From CAZRGV01 sp964599655 (GTDB taxonomy: Bacteria; Planctomycetota; Planctomycetia; Isosphaerales; Isosphaeraceae), in assembly GCA_964599655.1 (NCBI GenBank), contig CAZRGV010000064.1, forward strand, positions 1 through 34,110: a stretch of 34,110 nt of DNA. The letters run 5' to 3'. The notes beneath the pieces are model-generated. The model worked only from the letters and a program-made list of their open reading frames with translations, ran no database searches and had not been told where the DNA came from. The position numbers and the translations under genes were made by a program. Every line of letters begins with the position of its first letter. Within the stretch, counting starts at the first letter, position 1. Positions 8,126 through 16,837 of the stretch are shown piece by piece.

Positions 8126-9432
8126 CTATGAGAATTTAGGCATGTTGATAGGATTCGGCTCCAGATCGTAATGCCAGACCGTGACTTCGGCCCCCGCGGG
8201 ATACCCTTCGAGGTTGGCCGGCACGACGACGAATCCATCGGCCCTGGTGGTGCTCGACAGGATCGACGCCCCACTGATCGCCAGCGGCTCGACCCGATCG
8301 TCCACGATCCGCACCCGGGCATAATCGACCCGGCCCAGCGCCGAAACGAGCTTCCGGCCGAGCCGACGCGTCGACGCCCGATACGGCCAATCCGGCCGCC
8401 GACCGCCCAGCCTTCGCACGATCCGCCCCGCGAAGAAGTCATAAGCACAAAGGCAACTGACCGGGTTTCCAGGCATCAGCGGGACCGGAACGCCCGCGAC
8501 GAACCCCAGCCCCGCCGGACTCGCCGGCCGAAGCGCCACGCCATGCACCGGCAGCTCCCCCAGTTCGGACACCAGGCCAGGCGCATGGTCTTCCGGCCCG
8601 GTCGAGCTGCCGCCCGAGATCAGGACGACGTCGGCCGACCGGACCGCCTCGCGAATCGNNNNNNNNNNNNNNNNNNNNNNNNNNNNNNNNCGGGCAGCGG
8701 TCCCACGACCCGGGGCAGGCCGCCGTCCCAGGCAATCCGAGCGGCGAGCATCACCGAATTCATGTCGGCGATCTTCCAGTCTCGCGACGGGCTGCCGGTC
8801 GGCAACAGTTCATCCCCGGTGACGAGCACGACCGCCCTCGGCCGACGGACGACGCGGACCGTCGCCTGTCCCAGGGCACTCAGGACCCCGAGGTCCTGCG
8901 GCCGGAGCACCCGGCCCGCCGGAAGCACGAGACTCCCCGAGGTGATGTCCTCGCCACGACGCCCCGCGTGACGCCCCGGTGGTGTCGACTCATGAACAAA
9001 AACCGATTCGCCCTGGCAGTGCGTGGCCTCGACCTTCACGACGCTGTCGGCCCCTGAGGGCATCGGAGCGCCGGTGGCGATCTCCACCGCCTGCCCCGCC
9101 TCGACGACGCCCGGAAACGGACACCCCGGGCGCGATCGGCCGACCCGTCGGAAGACGGCCGGATGGTACGGATCGGCTCCGAAGGTTTCCTCGCCCCGGA
9201 CCGCGTAGCCGTCCATCGCCGCCCGGTCGAAGGGCGGGACGTCCTGGTTCGCGAAGACCGTCTCCGCGAGCACGCGCCCGGCCGCCTCTTCCAGTCGAAT
9301 CGACTCGCCCTCCAGCGTTGGCACCCTGGCGTCAATCAGCGCCTGGACCTCGTCCACGGTCGTCCGGGCGCGAAACCCTCTCATTCGAGGGTCGTGGAAT
9401 GTCGGGGGGAGCGATTGCGGCGCGTCTTCCAT
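8126..9432 (-). CDS. moeA: MoeA molybdopterin molybdenumtransferase, interrupted by an assembly gap
   Basis: This is a second, shorter MoeA without the PBP-like domain and the first gene of the operon. N-terminal hallmarks are PPFDRAAMDGYAVRGEETFGA and IATGAPMPSGADSVVKVEA. The MoCF-binding domain shows VVLVTGDELLPTG and, after the gap, VLISGGSSTGPEDHAPGLV, followed by PLMPGNPVSCLCAYDFF and a C-terminal domain. A 32-N run (8659-8690) separates the flanks, which are in different frames, so the real gap length differs from 32. I chose the ATG at 9432 rather than the overlapping GTG one codon upstream. The two MoeA proteins are clearly diverged from each other, so this is not a recent duplication. 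Confidence 0.88.
8659..8690. other. Assembly gap (32 N)
   Basis: A run of 32 Ns lies inside the first moeA gene. The missing part falls between GGLPRVVGPLP and the sequence before ADVVLISGGSSTG, a region of the MoCF-binding domain. The frame does not carry through, so the size is not faithful. Confidence 0.97.
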
Positions 9433-9605
9433 CACCTGAGTCTACTGCCGAGGCCCTCGAAGTGGGAGTGGGCGGACGTCGCGACCGCGAGCGTCCCGAG
9501 CCAAGGGCTGGTCGCCCCCACTCGCGAGCCATGGGCCGCTGGATTACCATGATTGTCATGGAGAACGAGGGTTCCTGGTTCGCCAAGCCGTCGTGGGAGA
9601 CGCCG

Positions 9606-10238
9606 ATGCGAAACGCAACCGGCCTGGCCGCGTTCCTGTGGCTCGGCCTCACGCCACTGGCCTTGGCCTGGGAGGATGCCGAGACGCGCTACCGGACCTT
9701 GCTGAACGCCGCGCGCGAGGACCCCTCCCGCGCCGACTTCCGGGCCCTTCGAGCCGCGTTCGCGAAGACCGCCTCCTATGATCCCCACGCTCGGCCGGGA
9801 TTCGACGTCGGCCCCGTCGAGCTGGAGCTCCAGAACGGCGAGCGAGCGGCGGCGTTGTTCGCCCTCGACCGCATTCTCGAAGGCCGCTGGATGGATCTGA
9901 GGGCCCACCTCTACGCGATCGAGGTCTGCCAGCGGCTCGACGACTCGTCGCGCTCGCGACTGCACCAGGCGTTCCAGCGCGGGATCGCCGATGCGATCCT
10001 TGGCGCCGGGGACGGCCGAAGTTTCCCGTCGGCCTGGCCGGTTCTGACCCTGGACGAGGAAGCGATGGTCCTGGAATCCCTCGACCTCAACGGGGGCAAG
10101 CCCATCTTCGTCGAGCACGATGGACATGCCTATCACATCTATGAATTCAAGGATGAATCGCTACGTAGAGATTTGAAGCTCTACTTCAACGTCGATTTGT
10201 TCCGATCATCCCGCCGTTCGCGTCGCGAGGCCGAGTGA
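9606..10238 (+). CDS. DUF4919 domain-containing exported protein
   Basis: This 210-residue protein begins with a probable signal peptide (hydrophobic GLAAFLWLGLTPLALAW). It then shows the pattern I associate with DUF4919: YRTLLNAAREDPSRADFRALRAAFAKT near the start, then LEGRWMDLRAHLYAIEVC, and near the end GAGDGRSFPSAWPVLTLDEE, followed by a short beta-rich tail. The biochemical function of DUF4919 is not known to me. The ATG at 9606 is preceded by GGGAGA (9595-9600) and places the signal peptide at the terminus; upstream in-frame ATGs would bury it. It is divergent from the moeA operon, 173 bp away. Confidence 0.75.
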   Translation: MRNATGLAAFLWLGLTPLALAWEDAETRYRTLLNAAREDPSRADFRALRAAFAKTASYDPHARPGFDVGPVELELQNGERAAALFALDRILEGRWMDLRAHLYAIEVCQRLDDSSRSRLHQAFQRGIADAILGAGDGRSFPSAWPVLTLDEEAMVLESLDLNGGKPIFVEHDGHAYHIYEFKDESLRRDLKLYFNVDLFRSSRRSRREAE

Positions 10239-10543
10239 CCCGGCCAAACCGGAACGGGCGACCGGACCATTCCTTCGAGCGGCCGCGAGCGTCCACGCCG
10301 GCCCGTTCGTCGACGACCACAAGGGTCGGGTTCCGCCATGCGAGCACTCGTGCGATTTCCTCACGATGGGCGGGTTTTCGAAAAAAACGAGAAAATGTGA
10401 TCCGGTTGTGGTGCGGGCTGCACGTCTTGGTTTTGGACGGTCGCGATGCTCAGGGATGAGGACGCCGGCACAAGGCTGGTCGGTCTTCCGCCACCGACCG
10501 GCGGGATTCTGGGCGGGAGGTATCGCTGTGGGAGTCCGAGTCG
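10239..10543 (+). other. Intergenic region upstream of the ECF sigma gene
   Basis: This 305-bp stretch has no convincing gene. It contains an A-rich patch with the palindrome TTTTCGAAAA near 10376 and a 7-bp hairpin GGTCGGT (10478-10484) / ACCGACC (10493-10499). No clear -35/-10 pair was found; an ECF-type autoregulated promoter is possible but I could not identify one. Confidence 0.45.
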
Positions 10544-11452
10544 ATGACGGATGCATCGCTGTTGCAAGACTTTGTCGCGGTGCGCGACGAGGCGGCGTTC
10601 GAGGCCGTGTTGAGGCGATACGGGCCGATGGTCTGGCGCGTGTGTCGCGAGGTTCTCCAGAACCCCCACGATGCCGAGGACGCCTATCAGGCGACTTTCC
10701 TCGTTCTCGTCCGCAACGCCGGCTCGATCCGAAATCAGGACGCCCTGGGGCGCTGGCTCTACGAAACGTCCTTCCGCATCGCGGTCCGGGTCAGGTCTCA
10801 AACGTCGCGACGACAAGCCAAGCAAAGGCAGGGTGTGGAGATGCTGGCGGGCCGTGCGGGTGAGGACGCGGAGGACCTGGACTTGCGGCCCGCGGTCCAC
10901 GCCGAGTTGAACCGCCTGCCGTCGAAGCTTCGCGACCCGATCCTCCTTTGCTACTTCGAGGGGCTGACCGTCGAAGACGCGGCGCGTCGGTTGCAGTGTC
11001 CGCTGGGCACGCTCAAGGGGCGGCTCTCGCGAGGCCGCGAGCTGCTCCGCTCTCGATTGACCCGGCGCGGCCTGTCCGTCTCGGCGATGCTTCTCCTGAT
11101 CTTGCTGACGGAACCGCTGTCGGCCGCACCCGCGGAACTCGTCAAGGAGACCCTCCATGCGGGCGTGCTCGTCGCGAAACAGGGCGCGGTCCCGCCGACG
11201 ATTCCCGATCGGGTCGCGAGCCTGGTCGCTCGCGAATGCCAGGTCAACCGATTGCGACGGGCCTCGGCGTTGGGAGGGCTGGTTGTTCTCTCGGTCGGGT
11301 TGGTCGGTCTGAGTCTGCTCTTGAGCCGTCGAACCGAGCCCTCCGGCGCGACTCCGGCCCGCGGCGAGTTCGCCATTCGCGCACAACTGATCCCCGCGGA
11401 ACCCGCTCACGCGGCGACGGGCTGTGGCGCGGCCGAACCCGCCCTGCCCTGA
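10544..11452 (+). CDS. ECF-type RNA polymerase sigma factor with C-terminal hydrophobic extension
   Basis: This 302-residue protein carries sigma-70 region 2 (about residues 10-90; DAEDAYQATFLVLVRNAGSI and GRWLYETSFRIAVR, the core-binding and -10 recognition part). Region 4 follows (about 120-175; LPSKLRDPILLCYFEGLT, a helix-turn-helix LTVEDAARRLQCPLGTLKGR). Standard ECF factors stop near here; this one continues with two hydrophobic stretches (about 177-190 and 241-261) and a short tail. Long C-terminal extensions of this kind are a planctomycete habit, often ending in a sensory or WD40 domain, which is absent here. The extension may tether the factor to the membrane or act as a built-in anti-sigma element (inference). 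No separate anti-sigma gene is adjacent. Start ATG 10544 follows GGGAG. Confidence 0.88.
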   Translation: MTDASLLQDFVAVRDEAAFEAVLRRYGPMVWRVCREVLQNPHDAEDAYQATFLVLVRNAGSIRNQDALGRWLYETSFRIAVRVRSQTSRRQAKQRQGVEMLAGRAGEDAEDLDLRPAVHAELNRLPSKLRDPILLCYFEGLTVEDAARRLQCPLGTLKGRLSRGRELLRSRLTRRGLSVSAMLLLILLTEPLSAAPAELVKETLHAGVLVAKQGAVPPTIPDRVASLVARECQVNRLRRASALGGLVVLSVGLVGLSLLLSRRTEPSGATPARGEFAIRAQLIPAEPAHAATGCGAAEPALP

Positions 11453-11474
11453 TCGGAAACCGGCCGGCGTTCGC

Positions 11475-11492
11475 GAGGCCCCGACGGGCCTC
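11475..11492 (+). terminator. Possible terminator hairpin after the ECF sigma gene
   Basis: A perfect 7-bp stem GAGGCCC/GGGCCTC with a 4-nt CGAC loop begins 22 bp after the sigma-factor stop. It is followed by TTGT rather than a full T-run, so intrinsic termination would be weak. It lies in the 174-bp gap between two converging genes and could serve either strand. Confidence 0.4.
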
Positions 11493-11626
11493 TTGTCGCG
11501 AGCCTCGAGGCAATCGCCACGACCCCTTGGGAGGGTCGAGCTCACCGCGCTTCGACGATCGGCCCACCCCACAATCGCAATCGGCGCTGCTTCCCTCGCT
11601 CGCGATCCGAGGCCCGATTCGACTTC

Positions 11627-14556
11627 TCAATGACGATGGGACGTCCTGGAGTCGAGACGCGAAGACCGGTCGTTCAGCGAGGCCCCTTCCTCGACTTCCA
11701 GAAACCGGTCGGCGGGCAGGTTCCACCACTCTTGAACCTTGCCCGACGGCCAACGCACCTCGAGCCTCTCGACCTTCTCCACCGGGCCCAGGCCAAAGAA
11801 CAGCCGGGAGTCGTTGGCCGAAAGGTAGCTCGTTCCGCTGGTCAGCCAGCGGACGGAGGTCCGTCCTCCCGACTGACAGGTCACCCTCGCGCCGATCGGG
11901 GTCTTCCCGGATCGGTTTCCTCGAAGGCGAACTCCGATCCAGTGGCCTCCCTCCGAACGGTTCCGCAGCAGCGAGGCCGGGCCATCCCGATGGACAATGA
12001 TCACATCGACACGTCCATCGTTGTCAAGATCACCCGCCGCGAGCCCTCGACCGACGACGGGTCTCGAGAAATAAGGGGAAACCGATTCGTCGGCCAGTTC
12101 GAATCGCCCGAGTTCCCGCCCGAGAAACAGCTGCGCCGTCTGGGCCATCGGGCTGTTGATCCAGGGCTGGTCGTCGACCTGGCCGTTGGAAACGAACAGG
12201 TCGAGCCGCCCGTCGTTGTCGGCGTCGATCGCGGCGGTCCCGAAACCCGTCCGGGAGTGGCTCGGCGCGTAGAGGTTGGCGGCCAGCGTGACGTCGGCGA
12301 ACAGGCCGCCTCCGAGGGAACGGTGAAGCGTGTTCGCCTCGTTAAGAAAGTTGGTGATGAAGATGTCGATCCGTCCGTCTTCGTCGAGGTCGTCGGCCAC
12401 GACGCCCATGCTGGCCGTGGCCTTGCCCGAACCATTGCAGGCGACGCCCGCCGTTTGCGCGACCTCCTCGAAGCGGAAGCCGCCCAGGTTGTGGAAGAGG
12501 AAGTCGGGCGACGCGTCGTTGGCGACGAACAGGTCGAGCTTGCCGTCGTCGTCAAAATCGGCCACGGCCAGGCCGAGCCCTCGCCCATTGGGAGCCTCGA
12601 AACCGGCCTCCCGGCTCACGTCGCTGAACGTGCCGTCGCCGTTGTTGCGCCAGAGATGATCCGGCTGTGCGGGGAACTGGCCGGGCGAGCAGTGGATCGG
12701 CCGCCCCGCGTGGGCACGTCTCGAGGATCGGCCTCGACGTAGGTGACGGCGACGAGATCGAGATCGCCGTCACCGTCCAGGTCGCCGAATCCGGCGGCGG
12801 TCGTCCAACGATCCGAAACGACGCCGGCACGTTCGGTCACGTCCTCGAACGTGCCATCGCCCCGGTTGCGATAGAGCACCGTGCTTCCCAGACCGGTCAC
12901 GAACAGATCGTCGTGTCCATCGTTGTCATAATCACCAACGGCGCACCCCATGCCGTAGCCCCGGCCGCCGACGCCGGCACGTTCGGTCACGTCCTCGAAC
13001 GTGCCATCGCCCCGGTTGCGGAACAGACGGTTCGGCCGAGGCGGGGACGCCGCATCGTACGGCAGTCGGCACCCGTTCACGAAGTAGATGTCCAGCCAAC
13101 CGTCCTCGTCGAAGTCGATCAGGCCGACGCCGCCGCCCATCGTGTCGCCCAGGTACAGGTCTCCCCTGGCCCCCGAATCGTAGGAGAACGAGACACCCGA
13201 GCGTTGCGTGATCTCCTCGAATCGCACGGAAGATCGGGTTCTCCGCGGTGATTTCCGGTCCTTCCAGGCGGACGCGGACAGACGTTCTTGCGACGCGAGC
13301 CTTGGTCTGGAGAGCGCGAAGGGAAACGTGTCGGAGGTCTCGGCGAGATCCGCCAGCGCGAGCTGAGCGGGGCGCCGTGTCGGGTCGACTCGGATCGCCT
13401 GCTCGAACCAGGCCCTCGCCTCCGCGGTCAGGCCGGCGTCGCGACAGAGGCGACCGAGGCGCTCGAACGTCTCGGGATCGGCGTCGAAGCCGTTGCGACG
13501 GAGCGTCTCGTGTTCGCGACGGATGGCGGCATCGCGCGCCTTGATCGTCTCAACCCGGTCGAGTTGCGACCTGGCCTCGGCCCCATCGCCCCGTCGTATC
13601 AACGCCTGAGCGAGCCGGTGGCGCGCCTCGAGGCTGTCGGGGTTCTCGTCCACCGCGTGTCGAAAGCTCTCGAAGGCCGCTTCCGCCTGTCCCCGCGCCT
13701 CCTCGATCCGACCCCGGAAGACCCACCATCGCGACGCGTCCGCCGAAGTTTCAGGGCAATCGCCGAGGATCGTCGCGTCCCCCTCGAACTGGCCGAGCGT
13801 CAGGAGGCACTCCGCCAGGGCGAACCGGCCGACCGGGTCGCCGCTCAGGGCGGTCGCGGCGGCTTCCAGGTGGGGCCGTGCCTCGGCGGCTTGCCCTCGG
13901 AGCAAGAGCGAAAGGCCCCAGGCCCGTCGAAGAAACGGGTCGCTCGGCGTGTGGTCGAGAAACGCCTTCAGGTCGGAGCCCAGACCTCGAATATCGGTCT
14001 CAACGGCCCAGAGCTCGAGGACCAGGTCGATCAGCAGCCTCGGGTCTCGCGTGATCCGGTAAAGCTGCCAGAGCACGTCGCGCGCCTCTCCGGTCCGCTG
14101 CTGGAGACTGAGCAGGTAAACCAGCCGCTGTCGAGGCTCGATCGCGCTCGGATCGCGACTTGCGGCGTCTCGGAACGCCCGTTCCGCCGCCGCCGCGTCG
14201 TGCCGCCGGATCGCGAGCTCGCCGAGCATCGCCCGGGCCCTGCCCCGCTCCGGATCCGACTCGGCGACCGGCTCCAGCACGCGACGAGCCTCCGGGTCGC
14301 GTTGCTGGGCCACCAGCAACAGCCCGAACATGACCCGCGCCTTGCCATCGTCGGGATGGGCCTGGAGCCACTGGTTCAACCCGCGCTCCACCACATCCCA
14401 ACGCTGGGCCTTCGCGGCCGCCTCGATGGCCTCCAGACTCGGCGGGGTGGCCGCACGCAAAGCCCAGAGCCCCAGGAACGTCGCGGCCGCCGCCACACCG
14501 CCGGCCGCGAGCAAACATCGGCCCCCTCGCGTTCCAAACCTCCGAGGCAGCCCCAT
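11627..14556 (-). CDS. TPR / FG-GAP (VCBS) repeat / ASPIC-UnbV (CRTAC1-like) protein, frameshifted
   Basis: The predicted protein is about 976 residues. A short cytoplasmic start (ATG 14556, after GGGGGA) and one membrane segment (CLLAAGGVAAAATFLGLWAL) come first. About 400 residues of TPR-like helices follow, then seven or so calcium-binding FG-GAP/VCBS blades such as GLIDFDEDGWLDIYFVNG and VGDYDNDGHDDLFVTG, and a C-terminal ASPIC/UnbV domain (GGHWIGVRLRG, LEVRWPSGKVQEW). The frame breaks near 12700-12712. The upstream frame ends about 40 codons after AVTYVEADPRDVPT, while PIHCSPGQFPAQPDHLWRNN continues one frame away. Restoring one base in the GGGGCGG tract repairs the whole gene, so a sequencing error or very recent mutation is likely. 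The beta-propeller is probably extracytoplasmic. Function is unknown; a paralogue lies at 16838-19702. Confidence 0.85.
12819..12870. repeat. 52-bp direct repeat, copy A (inside FG-GAP gene)
   Basis: Copy A is identical over 52 bp to 12969-13020, with a 150-bp (50-codon) period. On the minus strand both encode RNRGDGTFEDVTERAGV, one FG-GAP blade edge. Identity down to silent sites suggests a recent tandem duplication or gene conversion of blades. Confidence 0.9.
12969..13020. repeat. 52-bp direct repeat, copy B (inside FG-GAP gene)
   Basis: This is the second copy of the repeat at 12819-12870, one blade earlier in the protein. The two copies lie within 320 bp of the frame break near 12705. 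Confidence 0.9.
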
Positions 14557-15165
14557 CGCGTCCCCCGGCCTGTGTGACAAGGTCCAAGGTCGTTCCCAAA
14601 AGCATCCATTCTCGAACGCGCCACGCCAGCCGTGCTATTGTAGAGTCGTCACCCCAAGATTCGCCAGTCGAGGCAGCATGGCATGATTCACGTTTAATAT
14701 TCACTATGTTCACAAAAAATTTTCAATAGCCTCTTGCCCAGACTAAGGTGAGGATTTTTTCCTTGACGCGGCGCTTCTTTCGATGGTAGACCAACTTGCT
14801 CTTTTCATTGAGCTAATCACGGCACATGACGGTTTTCCGTTGCTCTAAACCTCGTGGATCTGTTCGGCGAGACCCTTCACCGGATCTTCCAAGGCCGAAC
14901 ATGGAGACGTCAAGGAGTACGGTTAACCTCAGTTTCGCGGTCGATCGGGGTTTTTCGAACGCGGGTGAACGATCGGGGGCACGACCGGCCTTGCCCGTCG
15001 GGAAGGCACGACAAGCCATGGTTGGCCATCGAGTCGAGTCTCGGACCGGGCGGATTGGACTGGCGGACCGGCGTGGATCGGTTCCGGATTCGAGTCTCGT
15101 TCGAGCCGATTTCGTGGGGCTCGGTCGCCGCTGACCACCACGCGAGATGGGAGTTCAGAGGTTTC
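14557..15165. other. AT-richer divergent intergenic region
   Basis: These 609 bp separate the minus-strand FG-GAP gene from the plus-strand lipoprotein. The part from about 14675 to 14830 is markedly AT-rich compared with everything else in the window (runs such as CAAAAAATTTTCAATAG and GGATTTTTTCC). On the minus strand TACAAT (14642-14637) could be a -10 for the FG-GAP gene; its -35 is poor. On the plus strand a promoter candidate is listed separately. Open frames in 14826-15165 lack the third-base G/C bias and any recognisable product, so I see no gene there. Confidence 0.5.
14763..14792 (+). promoter_or_regulatory. Candidate promoter for the lipoprotein-DUF1559 pair
   Basis: A TTGACG hexamer (14763-14768) lies 18 bp before TAGACC (14787-14792), at the end of the AT-rich patch. 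It would leave a leader of about 365 nt before the lipoprotein start at 15166, unusually long, so a further promoter may exist downstream. Confidence 0.35.
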
Positions 15166-15441
15166 ATGACTCGCAGACGATTTGTCGCATCCTCGTGGGC
15201 GTTCGCGCTCGCCAGCACGGTCGTTCCGTGGACCCTCCTCTTCTCGGGCTGTGGTTCGGGTGGCGAGGAGGGGGAGTACGGCCAGAAGTTTGAGAAGCCC
15301 GGGGAGCCTCAGGCTGGCGCCAAGGCCGAAGCCCCGGCTCCCGCAGGGCCCGCCGAATCGCCCGCCGCGCGCCGCTCCCGGGAGATCGACGAGGATCGGG
15401 AAGCTGGCGCGAAGAAAGCGAAAGGCAATTCGCGCCGCTAA
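15166..15441 (+). CDS. Small lipoprotein, possibly Tat-exported
   Basis: This 91-residue protein begins MTRRRFVASSWAFALAS, a twin-arginine-like signal, and then a hydrophobic stretch ending in a lipobox-like LFSGC. Cleavage before that Cys would leave a lipidated mature protein. The rest is short, charged and Ala/Pro-rich, ending REAGAKKAKGNSRR, with no recognised domain and probably little fixed structure. The ATG at 15166 follows AGAGG (15157-15161). Small lipoproteins next to DUF1559 genes are common in planctomycetes; the DUF1559 gene starts 111 bp downstream on the same strand, so a shared transcript is likely. Confidence 0.7.
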   Translation: MTRRRFVASSWAFALASTVVPWTLLFSGCGSGGEEGEYGQKFEKPGEPQAGAKAEAPAPAGPAESPAARRSREIDEDREAGAKKAKGNSRR

Positions 15442-15552
15442 TCGCTGTGTTTTTGTCGCTCACGTCATCGAGTTCTGACGCTTCTCAACAAAAAAGAATC
15501 GCGTCGGGGCGCGCCTCAACCGCGTTCCATTCTCTTCCTCCCGGGGACCAAG

Positions 15553-16623
15553 ATGATGCGCCGGATTCGGACCGACCGCGGGAAAGCCCGCGGTTTCACG
15601 TTGATTGAGCTGCTGGTCGTCATTGCCATTATCGGCGTCCTGATCGCGCTGTTGCTGCCGGCCGTGCAGGCGGCTCGTGAAGCGGCTCGCCGCGCCCAGT
15701 GCACCAACAACCTCAAGCAACTCGCGCTCGCCACGCACAATTATCTCGATTCGAACGGCACGTTCCCCATGGGCGACTTTTACCAGCGGGGAAATCAAAA
15801 CGCCAACGGCGGGAACTGGATCCGGCAGAACTTCGGGCCGTTCGTCGCCATCACCCAGTACTACGAGCAAGGCTCGCTCTACAATGCGCTGAACACCAGC
15901 CTGATGATCTACCTGGCCGAGAACAGCACGGTCAACGGCCTGGGAATCAGCACCTTGTGGTGCCCCAGTGACGGCCAGGTCGCCTCACAGCGATACCCCG
16001 GTTCCTCGGGAGACGGCTGGGACGACAGCCCGATTCCCATGGTGTACAGCAGCTACGCCGCGAACCTCGGGCCGTACTACTACTATCCTCGTGGCGACCT
16101 GAATTTCCCGTATCTCTCGCAGAATCCGGGCGTTTTCTACCATGTGGGTCATCCCCAGGGCGCGAGTGTCACCCCGGTGAAGCTGGCTCAGATCACCGAC
16201 GGCACGAGCAACACGATTCTTTACGGCGATCACTCGTACACCAAGATCGCGCTCGGCTCGAGTGACCCCTACGGGCCCAACTGGTGGTCGTCGGGCCTCG
16301 GTGGCGACACCACGATGGCGACGCTCTTCCCGCCCAACTTCTTCAAGCGGTTCGACGGCACGGAAGACTACTTCCCCAGCGGAAACCGCTTCACGAACAC
16401 GGCCTCGAGCTTCCATCCCGGCGGCTGCAACTTCGCCTTCTGCGATGGGTCGGTCCGGTTCATCAAGGACACGGTGAATTCGTGGAATCCTTGGCTGGTT
16501 CAGTACAACGGGCGAACCAGCCTCTATACCGGCAAGGGAGGCGGCCCGCTGCCCGTCCTCGGCGTTTATCAGGCCCTCTCGACCCGGAGCGGCGGCGAGG
16601 TCATCAGCTCCGACCAGTACTGA
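15553..16623 (+). CDS. DUF1559 domain-containing prepilin-like protein
   Basis: This is a 356-residue member of the large planctomycete DUF1559 family. The N-terminus is a type IV pilin/pseudopilin signal: KARGFTLIELLVVIAIIGVL, with Gly before Phe as the prepilin peptidase site and the conserved Glu at +5. The membrane helix runs on to LLLPAVQAAREAARRAQC. The body carries the family's NNLKQLALATHNYLD, then WCPSDG, ITDGTSNTILYGD, and the closing H-x9-DG element, HPGGCNFAFCDGSVRF. Planctomycetes encode tens of these; their role is unsettled, with surface or secretion-apparatus subunits proposed. Start is the ATG at 15553 or the adjacent ATG at 15556. A strong hairpin lies just after the stop. 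Confidence 0.96.
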   Translation: MMRRIRTDRGKARGFTLIELLVVIAIIGVLIALLLPAVQAAREAARRAQCTNNLKQLALATHNYLDSNGTFPMGDFYQRGNQNANGGNWIRQNFGPFVAITQYYEQGSLYNALNTSLMIYLAENSTVNGLGISTLWCPSDGQVASQRYPGSSGDGWDDSPIPMVYSSYAANLGPYYYYPRGDLNFPYLSQNPGVFYHVGHPQGASVTPVKLAQITDGTSNTILYGDHSYTKIALGSSDPYGPNWWSSGLGGDTTMATLFPPNFFKRFDGTEDYFPSGNRFTNTASSFHPGGCNFAFCDGSVRFIKDTVNSWNPWLVQYNGRTSLYTGKGGGPLPVLGVYQALSTRSGGEVISSDQY

Positions 16624-16660
16624 GTCGCCGAGTCGCGGCAAATCGCCTTCGATACGACGG

Positions 16661-16706
16661 CGTGGACGATCGCCGGTTCTCTCCAGGAACCGGGCGATCG
16701 TCCACG
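16661..16706 (+). terminator. Strong hairpin after the DUF1559 gene
   Basis: The left arm 16661-16679 pairs with 16687-16706 over 19 bp with a single bulged base and a 7-nt loop, starting 37 bp after the DUF1559 stop. No T-run follows, so it is either a GC-rich terminator or a transcript-protecting stem. It separates the lipoprotein-DUF1559 unit from the following large gene. Confidence 0.65.
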
Positions 16707-16837
16707 CGATTCCTTGCGTGCATCGGTGCGCGTGACCCTTCACTTGATGTGGCCCGAATCCAGGGATTTGAACCGGTTTCCAGGGACGCGGCCCACCCGG
16801 CATCCAGCGACGCCCTTGAGACGTTCCGGAGGCGTTG

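Noticed and set aside
13288..14577. Plus-strand open frame of 429 codons opposite the FG-GAP gene
   Set aside because: It lies on the antisense of clear TPR repeats, with Arg/Pro/Gly-rich low-complexity translation.
14826..15134. Possible 102-residue protein in the leader before the lipoprotein
   Set aside because: There is no third-base G/C bias, no ribosome site and no recognisable sequence.
16760..16785. tRNA T-arm-like GGTTCAAATCC on the minus strand
   Set aside because: The flanking bases do not form the T-stem, and no acceptor, anticodon or D arm could be found around it; not a tRNA or a convincing att site.
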